From Mucilaginibacter_A sp964251965 (GTDB lineage: Bacteria > Bacteroidota > Bacteroidia > Sphingobacteriales > Sphingobacteriaceae), in the NCBI GenBank assembly GCA_964251965.1, contig CAXULQ010000001.1, forward strand, positions 1 through 64,000: 64,000 nucleotides of DNA, read 5' to 3'. Position 1 is the first letter of the stretch. Each line of letters begins with the position of its first letter. The notes under the pieces are model-generated. The model was not told the DNA's origin. It did no database searches and saw only the letters and a list, made by a program, of their open reading frames with translations. The position numbers and the translations under genes are program-made. This document shows positions 17,021 to 25,009 of the stretch, piece by piece.

Positions 17021-17668
17021 TTATAAGGTATTTAATTTTGCCAGGTCCATTTTATCCAAACCGGAAACAACAAGGTTTGCTTTGCTTAAAATTTCCGGCG
17101 AACCGATGCCAACCACTTTCATTCCTCCGGCCAACGCAGCCTCTACGCCGGCAATTGCATCTTCAAAAACCACACAATCAGCGGGTTCCACTTGTAAAGC
17201 TTCGGCACCTTTTAAAAAAACTTCCGGGTCTGGTTTTGCTTTGGATACGTGGTTGCCATCAATAATCGCGTCAAAAAGCGGTGTTAAATTTGTTTTCTCC
17301 AAAATAATCCCCGAGTTTTTACTGGCCGAACCCAATGCTGTTTTTATACCTGCTTTTTTTACCATTTGCAAAAATTCCTTGGCGCCCGGCAAAACTTCGT
17401 CCGGTGTCATTTTGCCGATCATTTCGGTGTACCATTCGTTTTTACGGCTGGCCAGTTCCAGTTGTTCGGCTGGGGTTTTGGTTACGTTTCCAATCTCCAG
17501 CACAATCTCTAATGACCGTACACGGCTTACACCTTTTAACCTTTCATTATCATGAACGGTAAAATTGATGCCCAGTTCATCCGCCAGGCGTTTCCAGGAT
17601 TTAAAATGATAAACGGCCGTATCTACAATTACGCCATCCAAATCAAAAATGCAAGCTTTAACGTCCAT
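17021..17668 (-). CDS. pgmB: Beta-phosphoglucomutase
   Basis: HAD-superfamily mutase of 215 residues converting beta-glucose 1-phosphate to glucose 6-phosphate. The nucleophile Asp9 and acid/base Asp11 are in FDLDGVIVDT. The helical cap follows with RLKGVSRVRSLE, then GSASKN (motif II), a lysine in SKAKPDP and the metal-binding VFEDAIAGVEAA. It is the first gene of the phosphorolysis operon, followed by the GH65 gene after 8 bp. Its start codon lies inside a dispersed repeat copy (read TAAAAGAAGTATG on the minus strand), so the repeat forms the immediate upstream translation context. Confidence 0.95.
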   Translation of the reverse strand: MDVKACIFDLDGVIVDTAVYHFKSWKRLADELGINFTVHDNERLKGVSRVRSLEIVLEIGNVTKTPAEQLELASRKNEWYTEMIGKMTPDEVLPGAKEFLQMVKKAGIKTALGSASKNSGIILEKTNLTPLFDAIIDGNHVSKAKPDPEVFLKGAEALQVEPADCVVFEDAIAGVEAALAGGMKVVGIGSPEILSKANLVVSGLDKMDLAKLNTL

Positions 17669-17678
17669 ACTTCTTTTA
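17667..17678 (-). repeat. Dispersed repeat copy overlapping the pgmB start codon
   Basis: Exact minus-strand copy whose final A-T are the first two bases of the pgmB ATG. The purine-rich AAAAGAAG falls 2-9 bases before the start, where a ribosome binding region would be. Confidence 0.85.
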
Positions 17679-17772
17679 TTGGGGTAAAAATGGAAATAAT
17701 ATGTTACAAAAAACCCGGATGCTCTGCTTTTTAAGCTGCATCCGGGCGATAATTTAAAAATAGATAAAAAAT

Positions 17773-18093
17773 TTACAGGTTTTTATTGACCTGATGATGG
17801 TTCAATTTTGCTTCTATAGCCGCCGACTGGTTGCTGGAGTAAGTGCCGTAAGCACTAACCAACGTTCCTTTAATGTTGTATTTTTGCGAGGATATACCAT
17901 AAAGGATAGACATATCAGACGGATTTGTCATTCCTTCAAAACGATGAAATTCATCAATTTCAAATTCATCAACACTCATTTTAATATCTTTTTCCCGGCA
18001 CTGCATCATATCTAAATCAACATTAAAATCTTCTGTATAACCACGGGCGATTAAATCATTTAAAGCATCTAATAAAGTTTCGTAATTTTTCAT
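17773..18093 (-). CDS. Small conserved protein, function unknown
   Basis: Soluble acidic protein of 106 residues. I chose the ATG at 18093 (MKNYETLLDALNDLIARGY); an in-frame ATG 51 bp upstream adds a basic stretch from noncoding DNA. Helical start, then beta-type segments (FEIDEFHRFEG, YNIKGTLVSAYG) and a polar end. Homologues in Bacteroidota are, as I recall, sometimes labelled phosphoribosylpyrophosphate synthetase; nothing here supports that, as the PRPP synthase signature and length are absent. It follows another unknown gene on the same strand after 34 bp and may share its transcript. Confidence 0.7.
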   Translation of the reverse strand: MKNYETLLDALNDLIARGYTEDFNVDLDMMQCREKDIKMSVDEFEIDEFHRFEGMTNPSDMSILYGISSQKYNIKGTLVSAYGTYSSNQSAAIEAKLNHHQVNKNL

Positions 18094-18127
18094 GGTTTTG
18101 TTGATTAAGGTTTTTCTTTTAAATCTT

Positions 18128-18760
18128 TTACAATAATAGATCATTATCGCTTATTTCATCACGGCCGGATTTAAAATGAAAATCAATTTCTTTATCAATG
18201 GCATCTTTTAAAAACTCTTCTTTGCCTTTGATATAAGTTTTGTTGGCTTCCTGATTTTTGGTGATCAGATCAAGAACGCGGTCTTTTTCATGTTTTATCG
18301 CTTCTGCGGATTCTTTAATCGGCGTTAAAGTATAAACCGTAAGCGCGAAATAATCGCTATGGTCTGTTAAATAAACCTCTTCTTTAGGATAAATAGTTGT
18401 GTATTTAAGCGCATCAATTTTGCCCGAAAACGGAACGGTGTAAATAGCATAATATAAAGTGACAAATTCTGCCGTGAGGCTGCTTGTCAAACTGGTGCCC
18501 ATAATGTCTGTTGCCAGGCTTCTTTCAAACTTAAACTCCTGGTTTTGAACGGTAATAGCCGATGTTTTTATTTCAAATTCAATTGGTTCCCAAGTTTTCC
18601 ACAACGCATCAAAAACGTCTTTTTTTATTTTGTTCAGGTTGCCTTCCTCCAAACTATTAGACAGCCTTAAACCTTTAATTACAGATGGAAGTTCGTGAAA
18701 CATGGTATTGTATTTCTCTTCTAAACGGTTTTCAAAGAGGGTAAACTTTGGTAGGGTCAT
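18128..18760 (-). CDS. Hypothetical cytoplasmic protein
   Basis: Protein of 210 residues with no signal peptide, no membrane segment and no motif I recognise. The middle is beta-rich with a Ser/Thr stretch (TSLTSSLTAEF), and the C-terminal third is helical and charged, with a Lys/Glu-rich coiled-coil-like stretch before the end at SGRDEISDNDLLL. The start is well supported by MTLPKFTLFE with AT-rich DNA upstream. A short palindrome lies 34 bp upstream (18794-18811). Together with the following 106-residue gene it forms a two-gene unit of unknown role. Confidence 0.7.
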   Translation of the reverse strand: MTLPKFTLFENRLEEKYNTMFHELPSVIKGLRLSNSLEEGNLNKIKKDVFDALWKTWEPIEFEIKTSAITVQNQEFKFERSLATDIMGTSLTSSLTAEFVTLYYAIYTVPFSGKIDALKYTTIYPKEEVYLTDHSDYFALTVYTLTPIKESAEAIKHEKDRVLDLITKNQEANKTYIKGKEEFLKDAIDKEIDFHFKSGRDEISDNDLLL

Positions 18761-18793
18761 GTTTTTATAATTTAAACTGATTACTAAACTATA

Positions 18794-18811
18794 GTTAGAA
18801 TATTTTCTAAC
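18794..18811. promoter_or_regulatory. Operator-like palindrome
   Basis: GTTAGAA (18794-18800) and TTCTAAC (18805-18811) are exact inverse complements around TATT. The position, 34-51 bp upstream of the minus-strand unknown gene, is right for an operator. No regulator is encoded nearby. Confidence 0.35.
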
Positions 18812-18953
18812 CTATTTAGGATTATTATGTTTTATATTGATTTGTTTATTCGACAAAAAAATTAATCAACATTTGAGTGCCTAAAATACAAACATATGGT
18901 TAACAGATAAGTTTAGAATTTATAACAACACATGCTGCCCAAAAATTAGTTGC

Positions 18954-18965
18954 TAAAAGAAGTAT
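18954..18965 (+). repeat. Dispersed repeat copy in the ndh upstream region
   Basis: Exact copy in the 274-bp divergent gap (18761-19034), 69 bp upstream of the NADH dehydrogenase start. The rest of the gap is AT-rich, with the palindrome at 18794 and nothing else I can name. Confidence 0.75.
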
Positions 18966-19034
18966 CTGTGCCGATAGAAAAAAAATTGTACTTAGATAAT
19001 TGGTTTAGGCGGTACAACTAAAAAACAAATAAAT

Positions 19035-20336
19035 ATGCGTTTAAACGACTTTGCAAAACATCCGAAAATAGTAATTATTGGTGGTGGTTTCGGTGGGATA
19101 GAACTTGCCAAAACTTTAAAAAACTTAGACGGAGAAATACTTTTGATTGACCGGCACAACTATCATACTTTTCAGCCGCTGCTATATCAGGTTGCTACGG
19201 GAAGCATCCAGGCAGAATCCATTGCTTTTCCGTTGCGTAAAGTTTTTAACAATCAGAAAAACTTAACTTATGTTTATGCTAATGTAAAGAGCATCAATGC
19301 TGCCAACAATACGATTACGACCAGCGACGGCGAGGTTTGTTATGATTATTTAGTGCTTGCGACCGGTTCAGACACTAACTTTTTCGGTAACGAGCAGATT
19401 GAACATTACGCCATGCCAATGAAAAATATTACGGAGGCTTTAAACCTGCGCAGTTTAATCCTTCAAAATTTGGAAGCTGCTTTTTTGGAAGAAGACCCGG
19501 ATAAAAAGCAAGCTTTGGTAAATTTTGTAATTGTGGGCGGCGGACCAACTGGCGTGGAACTTTCTGGTGCAATTGCTGAGTTTAGGAACCATATTTTGAT
19601 GAAAGAATATCCGGAACATAAGAAAACCAATATGATGGTTTATCTGATAGAAGGAAAATCTGAATTGTTGGCAGCAATGTCCGAAGAATCGTCTGTCGAA
19701 GCGAAAAAGAACCTTCAAAAAATGGGCGTGGAGATCAGCAATGATGTCCATGTTAAAAGTTATGATGGCGAATTGCTTACTATAGATGACGGCCGAACCA
19801 TCCATACAAAAAACGTAATCTGGGCTGCTGGCGTAAAAGGCGAGTTGCCTGCAGGTTTTTCTCCGGGAGCATTAACAAAAGGAAACCGTGTTCAGGTGGA
19901 TACGGTTAACCGGGTACACGGCTACCAAAATGTTTTTGCCATTGGCGATGTTGCCGCTATGATCACGCTGGAAACACCACAAGGCCATCCGGGAGTGGCA
20001 CCTGTAGCCATGCAGCAAGGCAGGCATTTAGGAGAAAACCTAAAAAAGATAATTAAAGGGGAAGAGCCAAAACCTTTTGTTTACAACGACAAGGGATCTT
20101 TGGCAACAATCGGCAGAAATAAAGCCGTGGCCGATTTAGGAAAACTGCATATTCATGGGTTTTTTGCCTGGCTGATCTGGATTTTTGTCCACCTGATGTC
20201 GTTGGCCGGTTTTACCAACCGCCTGATTGTATTTTTAAGCTGGGCATCCAGTTATGTTACTTACAACGGTGGAACGAGGCTGATCATCAGGCGGTTTAAT
20301 ACTAAGGAAATGAGGGTTGAATCCGAAGCAGATTGA
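19035..20336 (+). CDS. ndh: Type II NADH:quinone oxidoreductase
   Basis: Non-proton-pumping membrane-associated flavoprotein of 433 residues. The N-terminal FAD-binding Rossmann motif IIGGGFGGIELAK is followed by a second dinucleotide fold (VIVGGGPTGVELSGAIAEF, near 160) for NADH, and FAIGDVAAM near 300 contacts FAD. The C-terminal 65 residues contain a hydrophobic part (FFAWLIWIFVHLMSLAG) expected to anchor it on the cytoplasmic face and reach menaquinone. It is monocistronic, with AT-rich DNA on both sides. It offers an alternative entry of electrons beside the complex I genes at 50.6-58.3 kb. Confidence 0.9.
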   Translation: MRLNDFAKHPKIVIIGGGFGGIELAKTLKNLDGEILLIDRHNYHTFQPLLYQVATGSIQAESIAFPLRKVFNNQKNLTYVYANVKSINAANNTITTSDGEVCYDYLVLATGSDTNFFGNEQIEHYAMPMKNITEALNLRSLILQNLEAAFLEEDPDKKQALVNFVIVGGGPTGVELSGAIAEFRNHILMKEYPEHKKTNMMVYLIEGKSELLAAMSEESSVEAKKNLQKMGVEISNDVHVKSYDGELLTIDDGRTIHTKNVIWAAGVKGELPAGFSPGALTKGNRVQVDTVNRVHGYQNVFAIGDVAAMITLETPQGHPGVAPVAMQQGRHLGENLKKIIKGEEPKPFVYNDKGSLATIGRNKAVADLGKLHIHGFFAWLIWIFVHLMSLAGFTNRLIVFLSWASSYVTYNGGTRLIIRRFNTKEMRVESEAD

Positions 20337-20471
20337 TCCAATTGTATATATTTTTTAACGCTCGGCCGTTTTTCAGTACTTCTTTTATCGCCTAATTTTT
20401 TAATTGTATATGCGCTTATGGTTAAAAAAATAATTCTGTTTTTTAGCTCTTAAACAATTAAGTAACCCGCA

Positions 20472-20514
20472 AAAAAGAAAAAAGCCAGTTAGCAAAAAAA
20501 GCTGCACTGGCTTT
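20472..20514 (-). terminator. Intrinsic terminator for the thioesterase gene
   Basis: On the minus strand AAAGCCAGT and ACTGGCTTT pair (20514-20506 with 20489-20481), with GC extensions near the loop, followed by a long T-rich run to 20472. It lies about 90 bp beyond the thioesterase stop; in the plus direction the T run is poor. Confidence 0.7.
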
Positions 20515-20601
20515 GCTTATTTTATAGGGATAAAAACAGTACGTTGTTTTCAAATTTTAAGCTGAATAAATTCTGTCTTCTCCCATCATTACCAAAGAGA
20601 A

Positions 20602-21042
20602 TTAGGAGCGAGGTCTAAAACCTTCAAATTCCATCATTTTTCTTTTTTCCGTCTCTGGGATTGGCATTGATCGATAGTTTTTGTAATCGTAATGAATACA
20701 AACGGTTTGCCCGGTCGTACAAATCTGTTCTTCGCCGGTTTCTGTTATTTTTACGATAATATAATCTACATCAAAACTACTGTTGCCAACCCTGGAAGTA
20801 CGCACGTAGCAAAAAATCTGATCGTGAAGTTTTAAGGGTTTTAAATAATTTATTTCCGATTTTCCCAAAATAATATTGGTTTCGTTCCAGTCCCACTCAA
20901 TAATATGCCTCCAATAATTAGTGCGGGCAATTTCAAAATAGGTTAAATAAACAGCATTGTTTACATGTCCGAAACCATCCAAGTCAGAAAACCGGATATA
21001 AATAGGGGTTTTAAATTTATAATTAGCAGGAATCACACTCAT
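20602..21042 (-). CDS. Acyl-CoA thioesterase, 4HBT/YbgC-like hotdog fold
   Basis: Single hotdog-domain protein of 146 residues expected to hydrolyse an acyl-CoA thioester. RFSDLDGFGHVNNAVYLTYFE (about 18-38) contains the catalytic aspartate and the H-V-N-N turn of the 4-hydroxybenzoyl-CoA thioesterase family. IILGKSEINYLKPL and YIIVKITETGEEQICTT follow the usual fold. It is monocistronic and ends before a terminator on its strand. The neighbouring genes (ndh, hsp20) give no hint of the acyl group. Confidence 0.88.
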   Translation of the reverse strand: MSVIPANYKFKTPIYIRFSDLDGFGHVNNAVYLTYFEIARTNYWRHIIEWDWNETNIILGKSEINYLKPLKLHDQIFCYVRTSRVGNSSFDVDYIIVKITETGEEQICTTGQTVCIHYDYKNYRSMPIPETEKRKMMEFEGFRPRS

Positions 21043-21176
21043 TTTAAGTCAGTTTGTCTTATTAAAAATAATTTAACGCCAATATGTCATGCAATAAATG
21101 TTTTTTTTACTGCTGGTATATTGTTTGAATAATAGGTTTTAAGAAGTTAAATAAACAAAAATAAATCTATAAAAAA

Positions 21177-21617
21177 ATGACACTTGTAAAATTTAATCCG
21201 GCAAAAAACACACCTTCAGTTAACCCATGGTTTGCTGACGTGTTTGAATCAGTTTTTAATGATTCTCTGTTGACTGACCGTTTGGTTAGTCGTGTCCCTG
21301 CAGTTAACATTGCAGAAACAGATAGTGATTTTCAAATCGAATTAGCTGTACCAGGTTTAAAGAAAGACGATTTTAAAATCAATATTGATAAAAATGTTTT
21401 GAGCATTTCTGCCGAAAAGAAAAACGAAAGCAATCAGGAAGACAAAAAGTACAGCAAACGCGAGTATAGCTATACTTCTTTTGTAAGGTCTTTTACTTTG
21501 CCTGAAACCATTGACCACAGCAAGATTGATGCTACTTATACTGACGGCATCTTGAAATTAGCGGTTGCCAAAAAAGAAGAAGCAAAAGTACAATCAAGGG
21601 AAATTGCGGTACAGTAA
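21177..21617 (+). CDS. Small heat shock protein Hsp20/alpha-crystallin
   Basis: ATP-independent holdase of 146 residues. The short N-terminal arm contains PWFADVFESVFND, typical of Bacteroidota Hsp20s. The alpha-crystallin domain runs from about 40 to 135 (PAVNIAETDSDFQIELAVPG to DGILKLAVAKK), and the tail is short and charged. It stands alone in the plus direction, with an intrinsic terminator 45 bp after the stop. The upstream 134 bp are AT-rich; I see no CIRCE element. Confidence 0.93.
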   Translation: MTLVKFNPAKNTPSVNPWFADVFESVFNDSLLTDRLVSRVPAVNIAETDSDFQIELAVPGLKKDDFKINIDKNVLSISAEKKNESNQEDKKYSKREYSYTSFVRSFTLPETIDHSKIDATYTDGILKLAVAKKEEAKVQSREIAVQ

Positions 21618-21661
21618 TTAAAATGAGTATTTAGTTGGTTAATAGTTTAGTTTGATGAAAG

Positions 21662-21695
21662 AGGGTTTGCACTTAAAAATGCAAGCCTTTTTTTA
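21662..21695 (+). terminator. Intrinsic terminator of the hsp20 gene
   Basis: AGGGTTTGCA (21662-21671) pairs with TGCAAGCCTT (21680-21689) with two G-U pairs, around an A-rich loop, followed by an uninterrupted T run to 21694. Confidence 0.75.
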
Positions 21696-21765
21696 TGGCT
21701 TTTAATTTTTAATTAAACATTAAAAAATTCAGTCTGTTAATTCAGAAATAAAAAATCTGAAAATT

Positions 21766-22143
21766 ATGAAAAAGTCTAAATTGATGATGTTGGCTTTGGC
21801 AGCATCTTGCAGTATTGCTGCTTGCAATTCTAACTCTAAAACAAGTTCTGCTTCTACGTCTGATTCTTCCACAACAGCAAAAATGGGAAGTATGAGTGAT
21901 ACGGTATCTTCTGGAGCAGGAAGTAACGGCGCAAGCGGAACAGGTTCTGGAACAGGAACTGGTACAAATCCTGGCGGCACCGGAACGAACACCGGCGGAA
22001 CTACCAACGGAACTGCACCGGGCAGCGGAAACGGTACAGGTGCCAGCGGAACAACCAACGGAACGACTACCGGAGCTGGCACGAACAACGGAGCCACAAA
22101 CAACGGGACAGGAACTGGTAATGGAACCCAAAAGCCTCAGTAA
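21766..22143 (+). CDS. Small lipoprotein with a Gly/Thr/Asn low-complexity tail
   Basis: Protein of 125 residues with a lipoprotein signal: MKKSKLMMLALAASC, lipobox S-I-A-A-C with the lipidated Cys20, then N-S-N-S. From about 50 to the end it is almost only Gly, Thr, Ser, Asn and Ala in short imperfect units (G-T-G, N-G-T, T-N-G), so probably disordered and surface- or periplasm-exposed. The biased composition also opens the two other frames, but only this one has a start, a signal peptide and a terminator right after its stop. Function unknown. Confidence 0.75.
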   Translation: MKKSKLMMLALAASCSIAACNSNSKTSSASTSDSSTTAKMGSMSDTVSSGAGSNGASGTGSGTGTGTNPGGTGTNTGGTTNGTAPGSGNGTGASGTTNGTTTGAGTNNGATNNGTGTGNGTQKPQ

Positions 22144-22160
22144 TCACATTTTTTGAAATG

Positions 22161-22191
22161 AAAAAAGCTGCCTGAATTGGGCAGCTTTTTT
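22161..22191 (+). terminator. Intrinsic terminator, bidirectional shape
   Basis: Perfect 12-bp stem AAAAAAGCTGCC / GGCAGCTTTTTT with a 7-nt loop. It starts 17 bp after the lipoprotein stop and also stands downstream of the minus-strand glycosyltransferase, for which the A run on the left becomes a T run. Confidence 0.9.
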
Positions 22192-22228
22192 CATTAAATT
22201 AAATTTTCGTTGATCAACTAAGGGAGAA

Positions 22229-22990
22229 TCAGAATAACAAATCGAAGTTATATTTTAACTGCCGGTAGATATCGCGGACTAAGGCAATAAAGATATTTTC
22301 GCTTCTTGTCCAGTTGCTGCGGCTCATGGTACTTGGCTCGTCCGAAGAATTTACCTGACTAAACAAAGCTTTGTAATCATCATAAAACAAAGCTTTTCCT
22401 TTGTTTTTGATAAAGGAAACGCACATTTTGTATTCAGTCCGGTCTCCTTTTAAACCTTCCTGATATCGTCCAAATTTATTGAAAAAAGAACTTCGCCGAA
22501 CGTGCGGATGATCGCTGTAATAATAAATCTTTTTATAATTGGTGAACCAAGGTTTAATCAACATTTTGGAAAAGCCTTTTTTGTAAGGTTTTAGGTACGG
22601 ATATTTTTGGTAAGCGTAAAAACGTACCGAGTCCAGTTCTGGTTCTTCGTCCATTATTTGCATGGCATTAAAAAAATGTGCTGTAAAAGAAGCATCAGGT
22701 TCAAAATCTTCCTGCACGTATAAGGTGTAGGGTTTGGTTACCGCATCCTGACCTTTGTTGATGTTGTTGCCCAAACCTTTGTTTTTAGGAGAAGTAACCA
22801 ACTTAAAATCAATTTCGCGCTGCAATTTTTTAATGGTATCCAAATGCACCTGCATGCTGCCATCGTCAGAAACTACAATTTCACCAAAAAAGCATTGCTG
22901 CTTTTTAAAGGTGTTTAATAAGTTTTCAAGCGATTTACTTCTGTTATAATGCGTAACTAATAAAGTAACCTGCGGAAAATGGTAAGCCAT
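22229..22990 (-). CDS. GT2-like glycosyltransferase, paralogue B
   Basis: Protein of 253 residues from the ATG at 22990 (MAYHFPQVTLLVTHYN); a longer frame to 23047 would overlap the upstream gene and is not shared by the paralogue. A GT-A fold nucleotide-sugar domain is suggested by LVTHYNRSKSLENLL and VVSDDGS (about 35-42). The middle carries NKGLGNNINKGQDA and YVQEDFEP, and the C-terminal part DHPHVRRSSFFNKFGRYQEG. It closely resembles the gene upstream (23022-23810) over the whole length, so the pair arose by tandem duplication. Acceptor and sugar are unknown; surface glycan synthesis is likely from the neighbours. Confidence 0.8.
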   Translation of the reverse strand: MAYHFPQVTLLVTHYNRSKSLENLLNTFKKQQCFFGEIVVSDDGSMQVHLDTIKKLQREIDFKLVTSPKNKGLGNNINKGQDAVTKPYTLYVQEDFEPDASFTAHFFNAMQIMDEEPELDSVRFYAYQKYPYLKPYKKGFSKMLIKPWFTNYKKIYYYSDHPHVRRSSFFNKFGRYQEGLKGDRTEYKMCVSFIKNKGKALFYDDYKALFSQVNSSDEPSTMSRSNWTRSENIFIALVRDIYRQLKYNFDLLF

Positions 22991-23010
22991 CAATATAGAT
23001 TTTGAGGTGG

Positions 23011-23022
23011 TAAAAGAAGTAT
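23011..23022 (+). repeat. Dispersed repeat copy overlapping a glycosyltransferase stop codon
   Basis: Exact plus-strand copy in the 31-bp gap between the two paralogous minus-strand genes; its last base is the final base of the paralogue A stop codon. Confidence 0.8.
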
Positions 23023-23810
23023 CAGGTTTGGGCGATGAACAAATCAAAGTGTCCTTTTAAAAGTTTCAGTTTGTAATAAAACGGCCTTACCAATAAGTTA
23101 AAGGTGTTTTTTTGGTATCGCCAGCTACTGCGTTTAATGGTGCTGGGTTCTGCCGGTAAGTTGTGATGCTCAAAAAGCGAATTGAACTCGTTATAAAACA
23201 ATCCTTTGCCTTTATTTTTTAAGAAGGAAATTGCCATTTGATATTCGGTTGCATCGCCGCTTAAACCTTCTGCATAGCGGCCAAATTTGTTTAAAAAAGA
23301 ACTGCGCCGAAGATGAGGGTGATCGCTATAATAATAAAATTTAAGGTGGTTGGCCAGCCAGGGTTTAAAAACCATTTCTGAAAACCCTTTTTGATAAGGC
23401 TTTAAGTAAGGATAAGCAAAATATGCATAAAACCGGATAAGGTCTGGCTGCTTGTCCGTTTGCATCAATTGCATGGCATCCTGCAAACAGATGGCAAAAC
23501 CTGGAATTGGTGTAAAATCTTCCTGAATATATAAAGTAAAAGGTTTGGTAACGGCATCCTGGCCTTTGTTGATGTTGTTGCCCAAGCCTTTGTTTTGCTT
23601 TGAAGAGATCAGCTTAAACTGATATTCGGTTTGTAAATCCTTCAATTTTGCCTGATGTTGCTGCTGGCTGCCATCATCAGAAACAACAATTTCACCAAAA
23701 ACAAATTGCTGCGCTTTAAATGCCTGCAACAGTCTTTCTAAAGATTGGCTTCTGTTGTAATGTGTGATTAGTAACGAGATTTCATCGAAATAATAATGCT
23801 GGCCGTCCAT
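23022..23810 (-). CDS. GT2-like glycosyltransferase, paralogue A
   Basis: Protein of 262 residues, start MDGQHYYFDEISLLITHYN. It shares with its downstream paralogue the motifs ITHYNRSQSLERLL, GEIVVSDDGS, NKGLGNNINKGQDA, YIQEDF, YPYLKPY, and DHPHLRRSSFLNKFGRYAEG. SDDGS corresponds to the usual nucleotide-sugar/metal-binding aspartates of GT2 enzymes. It has no membrane segment, so it is cytoplasmic or peripheral. It follows the larger GT2 gene after 12 bp and is probably cotranscribed. Two copies with retained motifs suggest different acceptor or donor steps in one glycan rather than a dying duplicate. Confidence 0.8.
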   Translation of the reverse strand: MDGQHYYFDEISLLITHYNRSQSLERLLQAFKAQQFVFGEIVVSDDGSQQQHQAKLKDLQTEYQFKLISSKQNKGLGNNINKGQDAVTKPFTLYIQEDFTPIPGFAICLQDAMQLMQTDKQPDLIRFYAYFAYPYLKPYQKGFSEMVFKPWLANHLKFYYYSDHPHLRRSSFLNKFGRYAEGLSGDATEYQMAISFLKNKGKGLFYNEFNSLFEHHNLPAEPSTIKRSSWRYQKNTFNLLVRPFYYKLKLLKGHFDLFIAQT

Positions 23811-23822
23811 CTTAAATTCAAT

Positions 23823-24716
23823 CTATAAAACAGAAGGTTTACTTTTACCGGTTAAATATTCGGTTATCGCTTTTAAATGCCGTATAAATCTGTTTTTAAA
23901 AGCCATAAAAACGCCGCCATCATACAACAATCTTCTTGGCGATGTAAAAACCCTCGCCTTAAAACTGGTAACTAATTTTAAATTTCCTTTTGTTTTTAAA
24001 TGAAGTGCCATCCGTCCGTCTTCGGATTCTTCTACGAAATAGTCGCTGCCTGCGGCGTTATCGAATTTCCTGCTTTGTATCACATTAAAACCGTTGGGAT
24101 TTCGGCCTGCTTCTGCCACAAAACCCATATTAAAACCAAGGACATTGATATACTCCCGGTTTTTTTTGCGGATTTGGATCAATATGCCGGTAAGCAGTTC
24201 ATAAAAAAGCAATCCCAGCCTGCTTTTGCTTTTAGGCGGAACAAAAGAATACCGGCCATAAACACCAACAATATTTTGGTCTTTTTCCATTGGTTTGATC
24301 ATCTGGTCAATCCAGTTTGGCGGATAAAAAGTATCACAATCGGCACACAAATGGTATTTGCCGCGCGCCACATCTAAACCCAACTGCCTGGCAAAAGTTA
24401 TTCCTTGTTTCGCCTGAAAATAATTTCGGATGCCTAATTCTTCCAGTACTTTTTGTGTTCCGTCTTTAGAATTATTGTTGATCACTAAAATTTCTACGTT
24501 AAAAGAAGTACGGTTTGCCGCAATAGAAGAAACGGCCCGGAAGATATTGTTCTCCTCGTTCCAGGCAGGGATTACCACAGAAACATCAGGTTTTTCGGAA
24601 GAGAAATTTTTGATCCGTGCTTTTAAACCTGAAAGCTCTGCTTCTGTTAATTCGGTAAATTTTTTTCCTTCAAACAAATGCGGACGGATCCACACCGGGA
24701 GTTTAAATATTTGCAT
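23823..24716 (-). CDS. Family 2 glycosyltransferase
   Basis: Protein of 297 residues with a clear GT2 domain: SVVIPAWNEENNIFRAV near 41-57, VLVINNNSKDGT-like EILVINNNSKDGT, the DCDTFYPPNWI metal site near 130, and a later SEDGRMALHL block that fits the catalytic ED motif. The N-terminal 40 residues (PVWIRPHLFEGKKFTEL) are an extension. It heads a three-gene minus-strand unit with the two paralogues. Its start lies opposite a 293-bp gap shared with the divergent flippase gene. Product likely an exopolysaccharide or surface glycan; sugar unknown. Confidence 0.85.
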   Translation of the reverse strand: MQIFKLPVWIRPHLFEGKKFTELTEAELSGLKARIKNFSSEKPDVSVVIPAWNEENNIFRAVSSIAANRTSFNVEILVINNNSKDGTQKVLEELGIRNYFQAKQGITFARQLGLDVARGKYHLCADCDTFYPPNWIDQMIKPMEKDQNIVGVYGRYSFVPPKSKSRLGLLFYELLTGILIQIRKKNREYINVLGFNMGFVAEAGRNPNGFNVIQSRKFDNAAGSDYFVEESEDGRMALHLKTKGNLKLVTSFKARVFTSPRRLLYDGGVFMAFKNRFIRHLKAITEYLTGKSKPSVL

Positions 24717-25009
24717 TTAAATAAGTACGTGCCCGGATTTTTACGTGTAAAAACAGCACATAGTTGCTTTTTACTGTACTTGTAAGGAGGGATTATTGAA
24801 AAAAAGCCAAACGTTTAAGCCAGATTTATAAAACAACCTAAAATTTGTTTTTACGTAAAAAATTATATCGATAAAAACAGTTCCAGCCATGTTCAAAGCA
24901 GATTATCAAAAAGCAAACACAACCAATAATGCTTTAACTTCTGGATTTTGTTTCTATAAAACATAGAATACTTGAGCTTTTTAATTCATTTACACTGCCC
25001 AGCTGCCTT
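24717..25009. other. Divergent intergenic region, no gene seen
   Basis: AT-rich 293 bp between the GT2 unit (minus) and the flippase unit (plus), so promoters for both must lie here. It contains sister repeat words at 24748-24759 (TAAAAACAGCAC) and a truncated one near 24872 (TAAAAACAGTTC). No RNA gene, hairpin terminator or clear TAnnTTTG promoter was found by eye. Confidence 0.5.

Noticed and set aside
17773..18093. Phosphoribosylpyrophosphate synthetase
   Set aside because: A name I recall for such small proteins; the chain is 106 residues, without the PRPP-binding signature.
21742..22156. Alternative frames across the Gly/Thr lipoprotein gene (Val/Pro-rich and Ser/Arg-rich minus-strand frames, a plus-strand frame at 21896)
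   Set aside because: They are open only because of the biased composition; only the frame at 21766 has a signal peptide, lipobox and following terminator.
22991..23047. Extended start of glycosyltransferase paralogue B
   Set aside because: The extra 19 residues come from the repeat copy and the end of the upstream gene, and the paralogue lacks them.
24717..25009. tRNA or small RNA in the divergent glycan gap
   Set aside because: No T-loop (GGTTCGAATCC-like) or cloverleaf seen; nothing tRNA-like was found anywhere in the window.
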